This document shows positions 1 to 11,059 of a stretch of DNA of 64,000 nt, piece by piece; position 1 is the first letter of the stretch; every line of letters begins with the position of its first letter. The stretch lies in the NCBI GenBank assembly GCA_020002185.1, contig CM034541.1, positions 48,052,029 to 48,116,028 on the forward strand, read 5' to 3'. The position numbers were made by a program, and so were the translations under genes. The notes under the pieces are model-generated. The model saw nothing but the letters and a program-made list of their open reading frames with translations. It was not told the DNA's origin and did not search any database. This stretch comes from Paraescarpia echinospica (lineage: Eukaryota; Annelida; Polychaeta; Sabellida; Siboglinidae).

Positions 1-900
1 CTTCCTGTAACAAAATTACTTCTTCGCCACCAAGACAGTGAACTCACAGGGAAAAGCCGGCATTAAACTGAATCCGTTATTACATTTTAGGAGGGTTTTC
101 AAGATGCAAAAAGCCGCCGCCATATCACCGAGGACACTATTTCCACGACACACCGGCTGACGTGTCCCGGTGGCGCGCCCTGGAGTTGACAATTTTCACT
201 ACACAAAATCATTGAGCGAAATCGGGTTTTAAAGAGTCAAGTGCTTACGAGCTCATAAAATTGTTAGTGAAACGACCCCCGGACGTGCTTTACAATAAAG
301 GGTAGGCCTACCATATAGAATAATTTGATGGTTACATTTTTATGAAAAATCTACCATGCTTTTCAGTAGTAATTCACGAACAGTGTATCACGTGATGAGC
401 GTACAATTAACACCAATAACATGCCGTGTTAATTACGTTACGTGCCTTCCGCATGAAATGTAAACATGATATTCGGCCCAATACAATAAAATAGAACGGA
501 CACCGGTCAAGGTGTATTTGTAATGTAGTTCATTAAAGCATATTTGTGTGGTCAAGGTGTCAACATTGATCGATGACATTGTATCTTTGACCGAGCCCTA
601 CGATAATGGCTACTCAGCATAATTAGCCTTCTAGAAACAAAATGGTCATAACATTTTCAGGAGGAAGCTAGTGAAAAATCACGCTTATCAAAAATTGCAT
701 ATTATTTTAGTTAGCGGCCGGAATATAAAGGAATGTGTGAAAAAGATTGGCTGGGATTGGGCGGTATTGGGAGGAGAGATGAAAGAGTGAGCGAGAGATG
801 GGGAATGGAGGCAGAAGTGGCAGAGAATTGGATTCAATAACGAAAGCTAAAACATCGAGAATCACAAATACCAGCATCACCCCCGAACTCGCGACCAAGA
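1..900. other. Unassigned sequence, probably intron of gene B
   Basis: I see no convincing exon, RNA gene or repeat here. On the minus strand the first bases read TTTTGTTACAG followed by GAAG at positions 4-1, which would be an acceptor for the next gene B exon just off the left edge. This is only a possibility. Confidence 0.4.
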
Positions 901-969
901 TTTAGCTGGGAGGACTGTGTAAAAAGAGAGTTGGAGGGACAGGGGAGGAATGGAGGATAAGAGCGAAAG

Positions 970-1945
970 ATAGCTGAGGGCAATGGAGATGGGTGATGGA
1001 GACAGCAGTGGAGATGGGTGGTGGAGACAGCAGTGGAGGTGGGTGGTGGAGACAGCAGTGGAGGTGGGTGGTGGAGACAGCTGTGGAGGTGGGTGGTGGA
1101 GACATCAGTGGAGGTGGGTGGTGGAGACAGCTGTGGAGATGGGTGGTGGAGACAGCAGTGGAGGTGGGTGGTGGAGACAGCTGTGAAGGTGGGTGGTGGA
1201 GACAGCAGTGGTGGTGGGTGGTGGAGACATCAGTGGAGGTGGGTGGTGGAGACAGCAGTGGAGGTGGGTAGTGGAGACAGCACTGGAGATGGGTGGTGGA
1301 GACAGCAGTGAGAGTTGGGTGGTAGAGACAACAGTGGAGGTGGGTGGTGGAGACAGCAATGGAGACGAGTGGTGGAGTCAGCAGTGGAGGTGGGTGGTGG
1401 AGACACCAGTGGAGGTGGGTGGTGGAAAAAGCAGTGGACACAGCAGTGAAGATGGGTGATGGAGACCGCAGTGGAGATGGGTGGTTGAGACAGCAGTGGA
1501 GATGGGTGGTGGAGACAGCAGTAGAGACAGCAGCAGAGATGGGTGATGGAGACATCAGTGGAGACGGGTGGTGGAGACAGCAGTGGAGACAGGTGGTGGA
1601 TACAGCAGTGGAAGTGGGTGGTGGAGACAGCAGTGGAGGTGGGTGGTGGAGACAGCAATGGAGTTGGGTGGTGGATACAGCAATCGAGGTGGGTGGTGGA
1701 GACAGCAGTGGAGATGGGTGGTGGAGACAGCAGTGGAGATGGGTGGTGGAGACAGCAATGGAGGTGAGTGGTGGAGACAGCAGTGGAGGTGGGTGGTGGA
1801 GACAGCAGTGGAGACGGGTGGTAGAGACAGCAGTGGAGGTGGGTGGTGGAGACAGCAGTGAAGATGGGTGGGTGGTGGAGACAGCAGTGGAGTTGGGTGG
1901 TGGAGACAGCAGTGGAGGTGGGTGGTGGAGACAGCAGTGAAAGAA
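970..1945. repeat. 25-bp minisatellite, about 39 units
   Basis: The unit is close to gtggagacagcagtggaggt followed by gggtg, with period 25 measured directly (start 1021, next 1046). Units differ by point changes and a few length changes. Because 25 is not a multiple of 3, open frames appear in several phases on both strands; these are repeat artefacts. The array lies about 105 bases downstream (minus strand) of the gene B donor at 2050, so it is intronic if that exon is real. Confidence 0.9.
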
Positions 1946-2049
1946 GAGTTAGGTGGACGAAAAGGAAAAGAAAACAGTATTCGAGGAACACCATCGATAC
2001 CAGCCTTTCCTCGGATTCCAGGGCCTTAGAGCAGACCTACAAACCTTAC

Positions 2050-2346
2050 CGTGCACGTTGGTTAGTTGATCGGAGGACACTACGACCTTCTTCCCCGGCG
2101 CGCCTGGCTCTCCCTTAGTCCCACTCATGCCGGCTTTTCCTGCAGGACCTCGGGGGCCTGTCTCTCCCTGTTTTCCTGGCGAGCCCGTTTCTCCAGCGGG
2201 GCCACTACATCCCTTTCCACCCCGTTTTCCTTCGGCACCCTTCATCCCGGGTTTGCCTGTGGCCCCGATCATGCTTGACCCGTTGACGACAACTGCCGGA
2301 CCTGGAGGCCCTGCCGGACCCCGATCGCCTTTATCTCCTTTTGGTC
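2050..2346 (-). CDS. Gene B exon 5: collagen segment with two interruptions
   Basis: Acceptor CCTATCTAG, donor CACG|GTAAGG; 297 nt, phase 1 in and 1 out. It encodes Gly-X-Y triplets starting GPKGDKGDRGPAGPPGP. A non-collagen break follows (VVVNGSS), then more triplets, ending in a second break (KKVVVSSDQLTNVHG). Interruptions of this kind are common in non-fibrillar collagens. Confidence 0.85.
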
Positions 2347-5300
2347 CTAGATAGGAAGGAGAAACAGCATATAATAGTTATTATTATTAAATGTATTTTC
2401 GCGTAACAGACGTGATCACGTATGTTTCTTTTACGTCACTCCATAAAGTGTACCATGACAGTTAATTATAGATAAATAGATAAATTATAAATAAATAGAT
2501 CAATAAAATATTTAAACAAAATGCCTGCATAATTTATAACGTGTTGAAAACAGTTATTAAAATCAACTACAGTGTTATTAAATTGCATTAAATATGTAAA
2601 TAAATAACTTAAAAGGTATTTCCACAGATTCTTATGTTACACTAGCAAGTCGTTAGTTCCCGCCCAAACTCTCGCTACTGTCCACGGTCGAGAGCGCGCG
2701 GAGCATTGATGTTGGCGGGGCAACTGAGTTTTTGCGCGGCAAACGATACGTGCATTTAAATGCAAATGCTGGTGGAACATTGCCCGTTTTAATGTAAATA
2801 ACTTTCACTGATAATACTACTATGGAAGTTTAGTAGACCGTCTTTATTTTATGGTGTCAAACATAAAACAAAGCTTCCGTAAACAATAGATGACCGACAT
2901 AACACATATCTTTATTTAACGTTATAGCAGTTACTATTGTTACTATTATGTACATGCGAAAGGGATGTCACTACATCTACGTCTGAAATAGCATAGTACT
3001 TAGTTAGTAGAATTTACCAATTTCCTACTAAGTGGTGATAGGAGAATTGTCCGTGCATCGCAATAAAGCACTCGTTCAACCATCCTCCTTTATAACATTG
3101 TAAAAATAATAAATATAAATGTAGTCAGCAGCGGAAGGAAAGCGAACCAAATAGTTGTTACTCCTGTTCTTACCTGGACTCCTGTTTTTACCTGGACTCC
3201 CTGTTCTTACCTGGACTCCCTGTTCTTAACTGGACTCCTGTTCTCCTGTTCTTAACTGGACTCCTGTTCTTAACTGGACTCCTGTTCTTAACTGGACTCC
3301 TGTTCTTAACTGGACTCCTGTTCTTAACTGGACTCCTGTTCTTAACTGGACTCCTGTTCTTAACTGGACTCCTGTTCTTACCTGGACTCCCTGTTCTTAC
3401 CTGGACTCCCTGTTCTTACCTGGACTCCCTGTTCTTACCTGGACTCCCTGTTCTTAACTGGACTCCCTGTTCTTAACTGGACTCCTGTTCTTACCGGGAC
3501 TCCTGTTCTTACCGGGACTCCTGTTCTTACCGGGACTCCTGTTCTTACCGGGACTCCTGTTCTTACCGGGACTCCTGTTCTTACCGGGACTCCTGTTCTT
3601 ACCTGGACTCCTGTTCTTACCTGGACTCCTGTTCTTACCTGGACTCCTGTTCTTACCTGGACTCCTGTTCTTACCTGGACTCCTGTTCTTACCTGGACTC
3701 CTGTTTTTACCTGGACTCCTGTTTTTACCTGGACTCCTGTTCTTACCTGGACTCCTGTTCTTACCTGGACTCCTGTTTTTACCTGGACTCCTGTTCTTGC
3801 CTGGACTCCTGTTCTTACCTGGACTCCTGTTCTTACCTGGACTCCTGTTCTTACCTGGACTCATGCTCTTATCTGGACCCATGCTCTTACCTGGACTCAT
3901 GCTCTTACCTGGACTCATGCTCTTACCTCAACTCCCTGTTCTTACCGGCTTTCCCTGTTGCTCCTGGTTTCCCAGTAGCTCCACTTCTTCCCGGTGTCCC
4001 GGCCGTGCCAGTATTCCCTACGGGCCCCGTGACACCAGTTGCACCCGTGCCTCCATTAGAGCCACGGGAGCCTGTGTTCCCCGTAGAGCCCGTTTGTCCG
4101 TTCACTCCCTTGGCTCCTGTGGGCCCCGTAGGTCCGGCCTGACCCGTTTTCCCCGCTACGCCCGTAAGCCCTCTCTCCCCGGTCGCTCCAGTCGGGCCTG
4201 CGGGCCCTGTCTGGCCCGTCGCTCCTGCAAGATCTCCCACAATGGCGTTATTTCCGGTATTCGAGTCGTTAACTGTAAACACACGGGGTCAGATTATTGA
4301 ATTATTTCCGGGTTCGAGACATATGAATAGAAGTCCACGATTTTGCGACGGTTTATATATATATTATATACAACCCATCTATCTTTTTAATATAGTCTAC
4401 AATCCAACAACTAACAACTTAACAACAATTCCAACCATTTGTTGACGCCTTTTGAATTGCACACGCTTATGAGAATGCTTAATTCTTCGACTTTATTTAT
4501 TACTTTTGTGGATGTTTTGCATCCAGATGAAACGCTTATAAATAGGGAGAAGGGAATATTTACTGACTGTAACACTTATGATGCGCACAGGTTTATCTAT
4601 CTAGTTGTTAGGTGGCAGCAAATTATGCACGTGTCCACGAATGAGCACTGACCCTGTCAAACAATCACGGCGCGAAACTTGCAACAACAGTTCAACAATA
4701 GACGCATAATTGTAGACCACCAAATAAGTGTACGCCTAATTTGCATAGTCACTTACTCAGACGTGGTCCCAAAGTAGGAATATCCAAATTATAACTATGA
4801 CTGTCATGTATTGTTTAAGTTCTGCTGGAATAACCAATAAAACCGTTTTACAATAATTACAATATATGCTAGTGTTGAAAATAAAATATGTCCATACATG
4901 TTCAAATAATTGTCTTCACTATGCTACGAGTCAGATTTTACATATTTGGCCACCAGGTGACAGTGTGACCGCCGCCAGGTGGCAGTGTGAACCGCAGCAA
5001 ACCACACCGCCATCTGTTGGCAGCCACAAAGACAAGTGAAATATTATTATTTGGCAAATTTGTGATATTCGAGGAGATACTGTGTGGCACATTAACTTAG
5101 CCCATTTCACCTGCACATTTTACCCCATTAACCCCATGACCTATATGCGACACCTACCGAATGACATGGCAACCGCGATGGAATGTTTCGCCGGGTACAT
5201 GAGTCCCTTGAATTGATAGGTTTGGTTGAGCTGCGGGTAGCCGAAGGTGTCGACAGACCGGAAGTAGAGAGGATAGTCCCGCTCGAAGGAGAACGAGATT

Positions 5301-7720
5301 GGATTGAAGTCCAGGTCAAATGTCCAGCCGAGACGTGTGTTCTTCTTCACGTATGGCCGGTCCGTAATGTTGAACTGCAAGGGATGCTACATATATAACG
5401 TTTGATATTGTCGTAACATATGCTGCATGGAACATCGAACTCTCAATCGAGAGAACCCGTGTTCGAATCCTGTGCTGCCATTTCTAACCGTGGGCAGCTG
5501 AGTTCACTATGTGTTGCTCCAGTTCACTCAGCTACATGAATAAATACCTGGTTGTAGACAATGGAGGATATTTGTGAACGAAGTCCTCGCGAAATAATTG
5601 CAGCGTGGCTGAATTCTTCCCAAATAATTCAAAATGGTGTTCAGTTGAACAGATCTGCCAGATGGTAAAGTGTAAAACGCTTCGAGCATTGGATACTGTG
5701 CTATATAAAAATTTACCTTAACTTTTTGTATAAACAATTACCTAGAGTTATATCTCGATCACTAAGACGTGTTAACGAACCACACTTTTTTATATTTATA
5801 TAATACAAAGAGACCTAAGGAACCACTGAACACGTTCTTACGTGAAGCCAATTTCAAATGACCCATTGTATTATACTTTAAAAGATGCTGTCTTCGGAGT
5901 ATTGTATTTCGGCAACAAAGAGACTTATACGAAGAGATGTGGAGCCGAGGGAGGACGTTGTTGTGAAAGAATGTGTCAAGAAGAAGCTGAAGAGTCGGCT
6001 AAAGTGAACTGGACACGTAGAGCGAATGGGAGAAGAGCAGTCAGCGAAGAAAGCAGATGCCCGGAAAGTGGAAGGAAAAAATAGAATAAAACAACCAAGA
6101 CAGTTATGGCAGGAGTGTGTAGTCTAAATAGAGAGCGAACGATAGAGAGGAATGTAGGTGGATGGTGGACACGTCAGTGCATCGCTGAGGGGGAAGAAAC
6201 GACAACGAGGACCAGCATGGAAGCCAACAACACCCAGGACATACTGAAAAAAGAAGGGAACAGCAAGACTTAGTTTAGCGAGTATACAGATGCTCCAGTG
6301 CGTGTAACGGACTTAGTTTAGCGAGTATACAGATGCTCTAGTGCGTGTAATGGACTTAGTTTAGCGAGTATACAGATGCTCCAGTGCGTGTAACGGACTT
6401 AGTTTAGCGAGTATACAGATGCTCCAGTGCGTGTAACGGACTTAGTTTAGCGAGTATATAGATGCTCCAGTGCGTTTAACGGACTTAGTTTAGCGAGTAT
6501 ATAGATGCTCCAGTGCGTGTAACGGACTTAGTTTAGCGAGTATATAGATGCTCCAGTGCGTTTAACGGACTTAGTTTAGCGAGTATACAGATGCTCCAGT
6601 GCGTGTAACGACTCACAGTGTGGACACCCCGAGTGTCCGGGAGCAGGATAAGGTGCTCGTAGACCAGGGTGAAGTAGCTGCTTCCCTCGGGCTTCGGGGT
6701 CCACAGCTGGAGGTGGAATGGACTGTGGACGGTCATGTCCTCGTGGATGTACACGTACACCGCGGTGAGCCAGCCGGCAGGCAACTTCATCGTGTCGTCC
6801 ACCCACGCCTTGTGACTGCCGTCCGTTGACCACTTGTCTCGCTTGATCACGTTATTTCCGTACAGCGTGGTCGACGATGACGTCGACGATTCCAGGCCTG
6901 TGAGCATATCGATTGGTTGATTTGTTTATTTAATTAATACGTTTTGTATATATACATAATATATAAGTTTCTTTTACAGCGTAGGCCATATATCTAAAAC
7001 ATGAGGTTAAGACAAGAAAGTGCAAGGGCGTAATTCCTTCGTGGTCTTTATGCAGATATAGAAAACATGACACAACATGACACAATTACGACTACATTAT
7101 GATAAGAGTGATACAGACTGAAACAACAACAGCAGCAGCAGCAACACGTATAAGTATGATAAAAATGTAAATACACAAAGAGTACCGACATACATTAGTC
7201 GCATTATAAGAGTCAGTAGTCTAGGTATTAAGATATTTTAATAAACGCTCTTTGGCTAGATATTTATATTTATTCTAAGTATATTATATACTATGTGACC
7301 GACCGATCGACCGACCGACCGACCATTTAAATAAATATATACGTACATGTAACGTAAAAATGGCTAGTTAATTTAAAGAAAAAAACGGCGCAAAAGACGA
7401 ATAATTAAATACGCGTGTCATACGCTTATTATTCCGCTGGCCTGACGTGGCGACCGTTTATTTTGCAAAAGCATAATGTATTGAATAACATCAAATGCCA
7501 AACTGACATAGCAAGTATGACCAAATAACTAAATATTGTTCGGGCTGTACACATACTTTCATAAAAAACAATTAAAATGGTAGTTTGATTCAGAGTGCTA
7601 CTTTAATACAACAAACATTGCATAGATAAGTTATAATAGCCAAGAGGTAAACGCACCGCTTAGTTCACACATGATGATATTCTGTATAATCGCCACCAGG
7701 GCGAAACACAGTCGCAACAT
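2050..7720 (-). CDS. Gene B: secreted or membrane protein with signal peptide, unnamed beta-type domain and collagen repeats (3' part outside window)
   Basis: Five exons join in phase on the minus strand: 7657-7720, 6617-6897, 5158-5374, 3946-4272 and 2050-2346. The product starts with a hydrophobic signal peptide (MLRLCFALVAIIQNIIMCE). Next comes a region of about 165 residues (exons 2 and 3) that aligns by eye with gene A. Shared motifs in order are WVD, LPAG, LQLW.P, R[IL]GWTF, PISF, LNQ.Y.F, PA..SIAV. Two collagen-type exons follow, with Gly-X-Y triplets rich in Gly-Ala-Thr. No stop is reached, so the gene continues left of position 1, where the gene A plan predicts EGF modules and a membrane helix. 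The ATG is the first base after a splice acceptor (TTTTCATTGCAG), so a 5' UTR exon must lie upstream. I do not recognise a named family. Gene A is a tandem paralog in the same orientation. Function in adhesion, matrix or recognition is inference. Confidence 0.85.
2347..3160. other. AT-rich intron of gene B
   Basis: Intronic sequence between exon 5 and the 18-bp array. I see no exon or recognisable element. Confidence 0.6.
3163..3945. repeat. 18-bp minisatellite starting at a gene B splice donor, about 42 units
   Basis: On the minus strand the unit is GTAAGAACAGGAGTCCAG, with some 19-nt units that carry an extra C. The array starts directly at the exon 4 donor (GCCG|GTAAGA). Most units therefore present CAG|GTAAGA, an acceptor-like CAG abutting a near-perfect donor. 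A stretch near 3230-3380 has CAG|TTAAGA, which breaks the donor. Some units near 3490-3600 read CCCG|GTAAGA. Confidence 0.92.
3946..4272 (-). CDS. Gene B exon 4: long collagen segment
   Basis: The chosen acceptor is GTGTGTTTACAG (exon starts TT, phase 1 in). The donor is GCCG|GTAAGA. Length 327 nt. After a short linker (VNDSNTGNNAIVGDLA) it encodes about 90 residues of uninterrupted Gly-X-Y, dominated by Gly-Ala-Thr, Gly-Pro-Thr and Gly-Asn-Thr triplets with very little Pro in the Y position. An alternative acceptor, GATCTTGCAG, would remove the linker and keep phase, but its pyrimidine tract is poor. Confidence 0.88.
4273..5157. other. Intron of gene B
   Basis: No exon seen. AT-rich and unique as far as I can tell. 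Confidence 0.6.
5158..5374 (-). CDS. Gene B exon 3: second half of the unnamed domain
   Basis: Acceptor CCCTTGCAG, donor TTCG|GTAGGT; 217 nt, the same length and phases (0 in, 1 out) as gene A exon 4. It encodes FNITDRPYVKKN, then RLGWTF, NPISF, YPQLNQTYQF and PAKHSIAVAM, all with counterparts in gene A. Confidence 0.92.
5410..5717 (+). mobile_element. tRNA-derived SINE, full length, plus orientation
   Basis: The tRNA-like head is at 5410-5475 and includes a B-box-like GTGTTCGAATCC. The body contains ccagttcactcagct, and the tail reads aaacgcttcgagc...gtgctatataaa. The same sequence recurs in reverse orientation at about 26781, 37437, 55521 and 63857, and as a tail fragment at 40760. It lies in the intron between gene B exons 2 and 3. 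Confidence 0.85.
5925..6250 (+). pseudogene. LINE reverse-transcriptase ORF, C-terminal fragment
   Basis: Reading across frames, the plus strand gives KKLKSRLKWTGHVERMGEEQ, then KVEGKNRIKQPRQLWQECV and a W-rich end. This matches the conserved C-terminus of LINE ORF2 proteins (KWxGHVxRM...GR...W). It has a frame change and a stop, and is non-functional. Confidence 0.75.
6269..6610. repeat. 43-bp minisatellite, about 8 units, abutting a splice donor
   Basis: The unit is acttagtttagcgagtatac followed by agatgctccagtgcgtgtaacgg. The array ends a few bases inside the gene B exon 2 donor. On the minus strand the donor reads ACT|GTGAGTCGTTACACG and each unit repeats AGTC(C)GTTACACG. Confidence 0.93.
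6617..6897 (-). CDS. Gene B exon 2: first half of the unnamed domain
   Basis: Acceptor ATGCTCACAG, donor CACACT|GTGAGT; 281 nt, phase 1 in, 0 out. It encodes a Ser-rich start, then KAWVDDTMKLPAGWL, FHLQLWTPK and SSYFTLVYEH. It corresponds to gene A exons 2 and 3 together (174+110 nt): gene A carries an intron here that gene B lacks. Confidence 0.92.
6898..7656. other. Intron of gene B with a short (GACC)n tract
   Basis: AT-rich intron. A short gaccgacc tract lies at about 7297-7324. Nothing else is recognised. Confidence 0.6.
7657..7720 (-). CDS. Gene B exon 1: signal peptide
   Basis: The ATG at 7720-7718 immediately follows TTTTCATTGCAG, a good acceptor. It encodes 21 codons, hydrophobic after MLRLC. 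The donor AGCG|GTGCGT leaves phase 1, matching the next exon. The same arrangement is seen in gene A exon 1. Confidence 0.88.
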
Positions 7721-8640
7721 CTGCAATGAAAATAAACAATGCAGCGCGGAACCAATCCAACGAGCGCATATTTAATTAAAGGTGAGTAATCGGATATTTT
7801 TATCACAATATCATGTTATATACAACAGACTCTGGCGGAAAAATCTTGGATCATTGAGATTTTGCGGAGCAGTAAAAATCGGAAAAGCAGTGGAAATATT
7901 GATCACATAAGTATAGTTTTGCGTCAGTATTCTTCATAAAGTATCTATAGACACATTACCTGTAGCTAAACGTTGTTCAGCGAAAGTATTTTAGACTATC
8001 TTAGCTTTCGAGAGCGACATTAGAAGGTTTGTTGATAAATCGTAGTGTTAGGCCCATTCGCTAGGGGGCACATAGTGTATGTCTAGCGTAGGACAGTTGG
8101 GCTTTGAGTGATAGGTCAATCTGATTCAGAGAATTGTTTACATTATTAAATATATGAGAAAAAATGATTTGGAGTATATAGATTACACACAAAGAAGTAT
8201 CTGCCAAATATCGTAATAACTTGGTTTCAATGTTTTCAAAAAACCATCATGAACCTTCCATTCAGCACATCCAATCATTTTAACTGCCTTTAAATAATGT
8301 ATTAATTTAAGCAACCCACAGTGCACAAACACCACAAACTCCTGCGGTAGCCCAAGATTAGACTGTTTGGAGAACCCGAGCTAAAAGACCTAAGAACTTG
8401 ACCCATAAACTAGTGCGAACTGGTTCAACATACACACATGTAAATATATGGTTATGTTGTAGTAGAAGGCCACTTAACTTAGACTTAGTCATTCTGGTAT
8501 ACATTACACGGAGGAAACAGTCTTTCTAAAGACTACGTAGAAAGACATAAACTATTTTGAATAGCTACTTTGATTATTGTCATTATAATTAAATAAATTC
8601 TGATATGGCGCTTTGCAAGCGGGAAGTCAAGACAAAGCGA
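7721..8640. other. AT-rich stretch upstream of gene B exon 1
   Basis: No coding signal or repeat recognised. If gene B is spliced upstream of its ATG, this is 5' intron. Confidence 0.5.
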
Positions 8641-11059
8641 TACTTGGGGTACGATGAATGCCAGAGCTGGTGGATTTTGCCTTGACCGGCTGTGGGATGT
8701 CATGGGCAGACACTAAGGAAGAAGTATTCACCTTTCAGTGCATGGGGTGTTGGAAGGTGGAATGTCTGCTGAAGGAGGTAGTTAGGTTGACATATATTGT
8801 GAAGGGGGTGGAGATGAGAATTAGCAAGGAGACAGGTGGCATGGAGAGAGACGACAGGGAGAGAGTTGGGAAAACTCTGAGACTGAAGGAGCAGAGTAGT
8901 GGCAAGAAGACTGAGGAAAGGAGACTGAGAGGAGGGAAGGTGGTTGAAAGGGAACAAATTGAAAAATCGACGGCAGGAAACGTGACAGGCGTGAACGTGA
9001 CAGGGGAGAATGTGACCGTAGATAAGGCGGTAGGAGGGAAAATGCGATGGGAGGAAAGTTGACGGGATTAAAGGAAGTGAGAGTAAATGTGACAGAAGAA
9101 AAGTGTATAAAAGGGACGATGTCAGGAGGAAAGGTGACAAGAGAAAAAGCGACAGGAAAGAATGGAACGAAAGAGAATGTGACAGGAGAGAAGACGACAG
9201 GGGGAAAGACAACAACCAGACAGATGTAAACCGGAGAAGGAGCTACTCTGAGGCAGTGAGTGAGGGGCAATGAGAAAAGAGAGGGTGGTCATAGGCGATT
9301 TAGAGAAAGACAGATAAGACACTAACCGAGGGGGAGGTCGTCGTTGTTTGTTTACTAGGATAGAACATGTGACTGAAAGGGTAGAGAAGGTATTGGGGCA
9401 TGGCAAAGGAGGGTCTATACTAGTGCATGTAGGGACAAATAATGCAGACAGGGAGGGAACAACTGGGATAGTACAGAAGTACAGACAGTTAGTGAGGAAG
9501 TTAATGAAAACAATAGTTGAACATATTATTCTCTCAGGAATTTTGCCAGTAATGGGAGGAAGGGGGGCAACATATAAAAACTGCAAGAAGATGGTGATAT
9601 CAACACACTAGTTGAGCAGATGTGTGAAGAAGAGGGGGTGGGATTCCTAGATTTATGGGGATACTTTGTTGGGAGGGATGATGTGTTCATGAGAGATGGT
9701 CTTCATCTATGTGGAAAGGGGCAGCAGTTTTCTCAGAGAACCTGCTTGGATCTGTCGACAGTGGAACAGGTTGCATTTATTTAAACTAGATTCGCAGGAG
9801 GGATTCACAGAGAAGCCTGAAACTGGAGGCATAGATAAAGACAGCATAAATAGTAAAGCCAATAACAGCCTGGTAAACTGTTCTGAAGCTGGATATAAAT
9901 GCAATTGTTCAAATGTAAAGAGCATAGTAAATAAAAGAAGTTAACTAAACATTATGGTAGAAGATATTGCCCCTCATATAATAGGTATAACCGAATCACT
10001 ATGTAATGTTTAGGCAAGATACAATAGGAAGAAGGGGTGGATTTATTTTATATATTAAAGAATCTATCTAGGCTTATGAAATTAAATTATAAAGATAAGC
10101 AGATTGCAAAGAAGATCTTTGGTGTATGATAGTTATAGGAAACTCAACGTTAACGGTTGGGTTAGTTTATCGAAGTCCAAACATAAGCATTGAAGAGAAT
10201 GAAAAAGTACAAAGCGTTATAAGGGAAGTGAGCAAATGGACTGTATTATTATGGGGGATTTTATCATGGGCATATACACTGGAAATATTTCCACAGAGTA
10301 TGGGTAGCGAAGACCACAAGTTTTTAGTTTTAGGTCAAGACAGTTTCCTTTCTCAACATGTGCTAGAACCAACCAGGGATGAGAATGAGTTAGACATAGT
10401 TTTGTCCCCACAGAATGAATTAGTTGACGATATCAATATATATGAGCCACTGGGGAGTAGTGATCACAACTAGAAATATTTTAGCATCAAGGTTAAATCA
10501 GAAAGGATTTTCCACAAATGAAGATATAAGGACATGAGCAAATATTTAGCAAAGATAGACTGGGATAAGACACTGAAGAATAAGACAGCTACATAATGCT
10601 AGAATATCTGGAATATCTATAAACGGGTGAAATTGAGTTTATAGTCGATAAATTGGTTCCCTTGAAAAAGCAAGGAAAACGGTCCAGAAAGAAACACGTA
10701 TCGAAAGAAGCCACTAGAAAAAATAAGTACAAACAAATGATGTGGAAGTCAAATAGATGTACTGGAAATTATGAAGACCACAGCATTTATAACGAAGCAT
10801 TTAACCAAGCTCCAACAGAAATTATTAATTCAAACAAAAGCTTTGCTTGTAATATAAAACATGACAGCAAGAGTTTTTATACACATGTTCGGAGTTTTGA
10901 GTGGGATACCACAGGGATCAGTACTGGGACATATATTATTCTTAATATATATATCAACGATTTGGACGATGATATAACAAGCAAGGTATTAAAATTTGCG
11001 GATGATACAAAATTATTTAGAAGAATTAAACGTGATGGGGATAGACAGCATTCAGATTT
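8640..11059 (+). mobile_element. LINE copy 1, 5' part (ORF1 with esterase, endonuclease, start of RT), decayed
   Basis: The plus strand reads, with frameshifts and stops: an ORF1 with a CMGCWKVECL cysteine motif (8658-9062) and a VTG-repeat linker; an SGNH-esterase-like part (9340-9720) with LVHVGTNN and DGLHL; an apurinic-type endonuclease (about 9960-10480) with GLVYRSPN, VLEPTRDENELDIVLS and EPLGSSDHN; and reverse transcriptase up to KFADDTKLFR and DGDRQH at 11051. The serine block, expected as GDS, reads GDLE, so the esterase is probably dead. The RT lacks its middle part: it jumps from HVRSFEWDTTG to the FADD block. The RT breaks at the codon for H at 11049-11051 and resumes at 13816. 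Confidence 0.85.

Noticed and set aside
902..1994. Open frames of up to 254 codons rich in TAVSTTHLHCCL or ETAVEVGGGD
   Set aside because: Products of the 25-bp minisatellite in rotating frames on both strands.
2066..2354. Pro-rich plus-strand frames
   Set aside because: Antisense shadow of the collagen exon on the minus strand.
3454..3918. 154-codon frame of repeated SPGKNR
   Set aside because: It is the 18-bp intron array. Gly occurs every six residues, not three, and the exon frame hits a stop a few codons past the donor.
8700..9586. Ser/Pro/Leu-rich minus-strand frames
   Set aside because: Antisense of the purine-rich LINE ORF1; no motif of their own.
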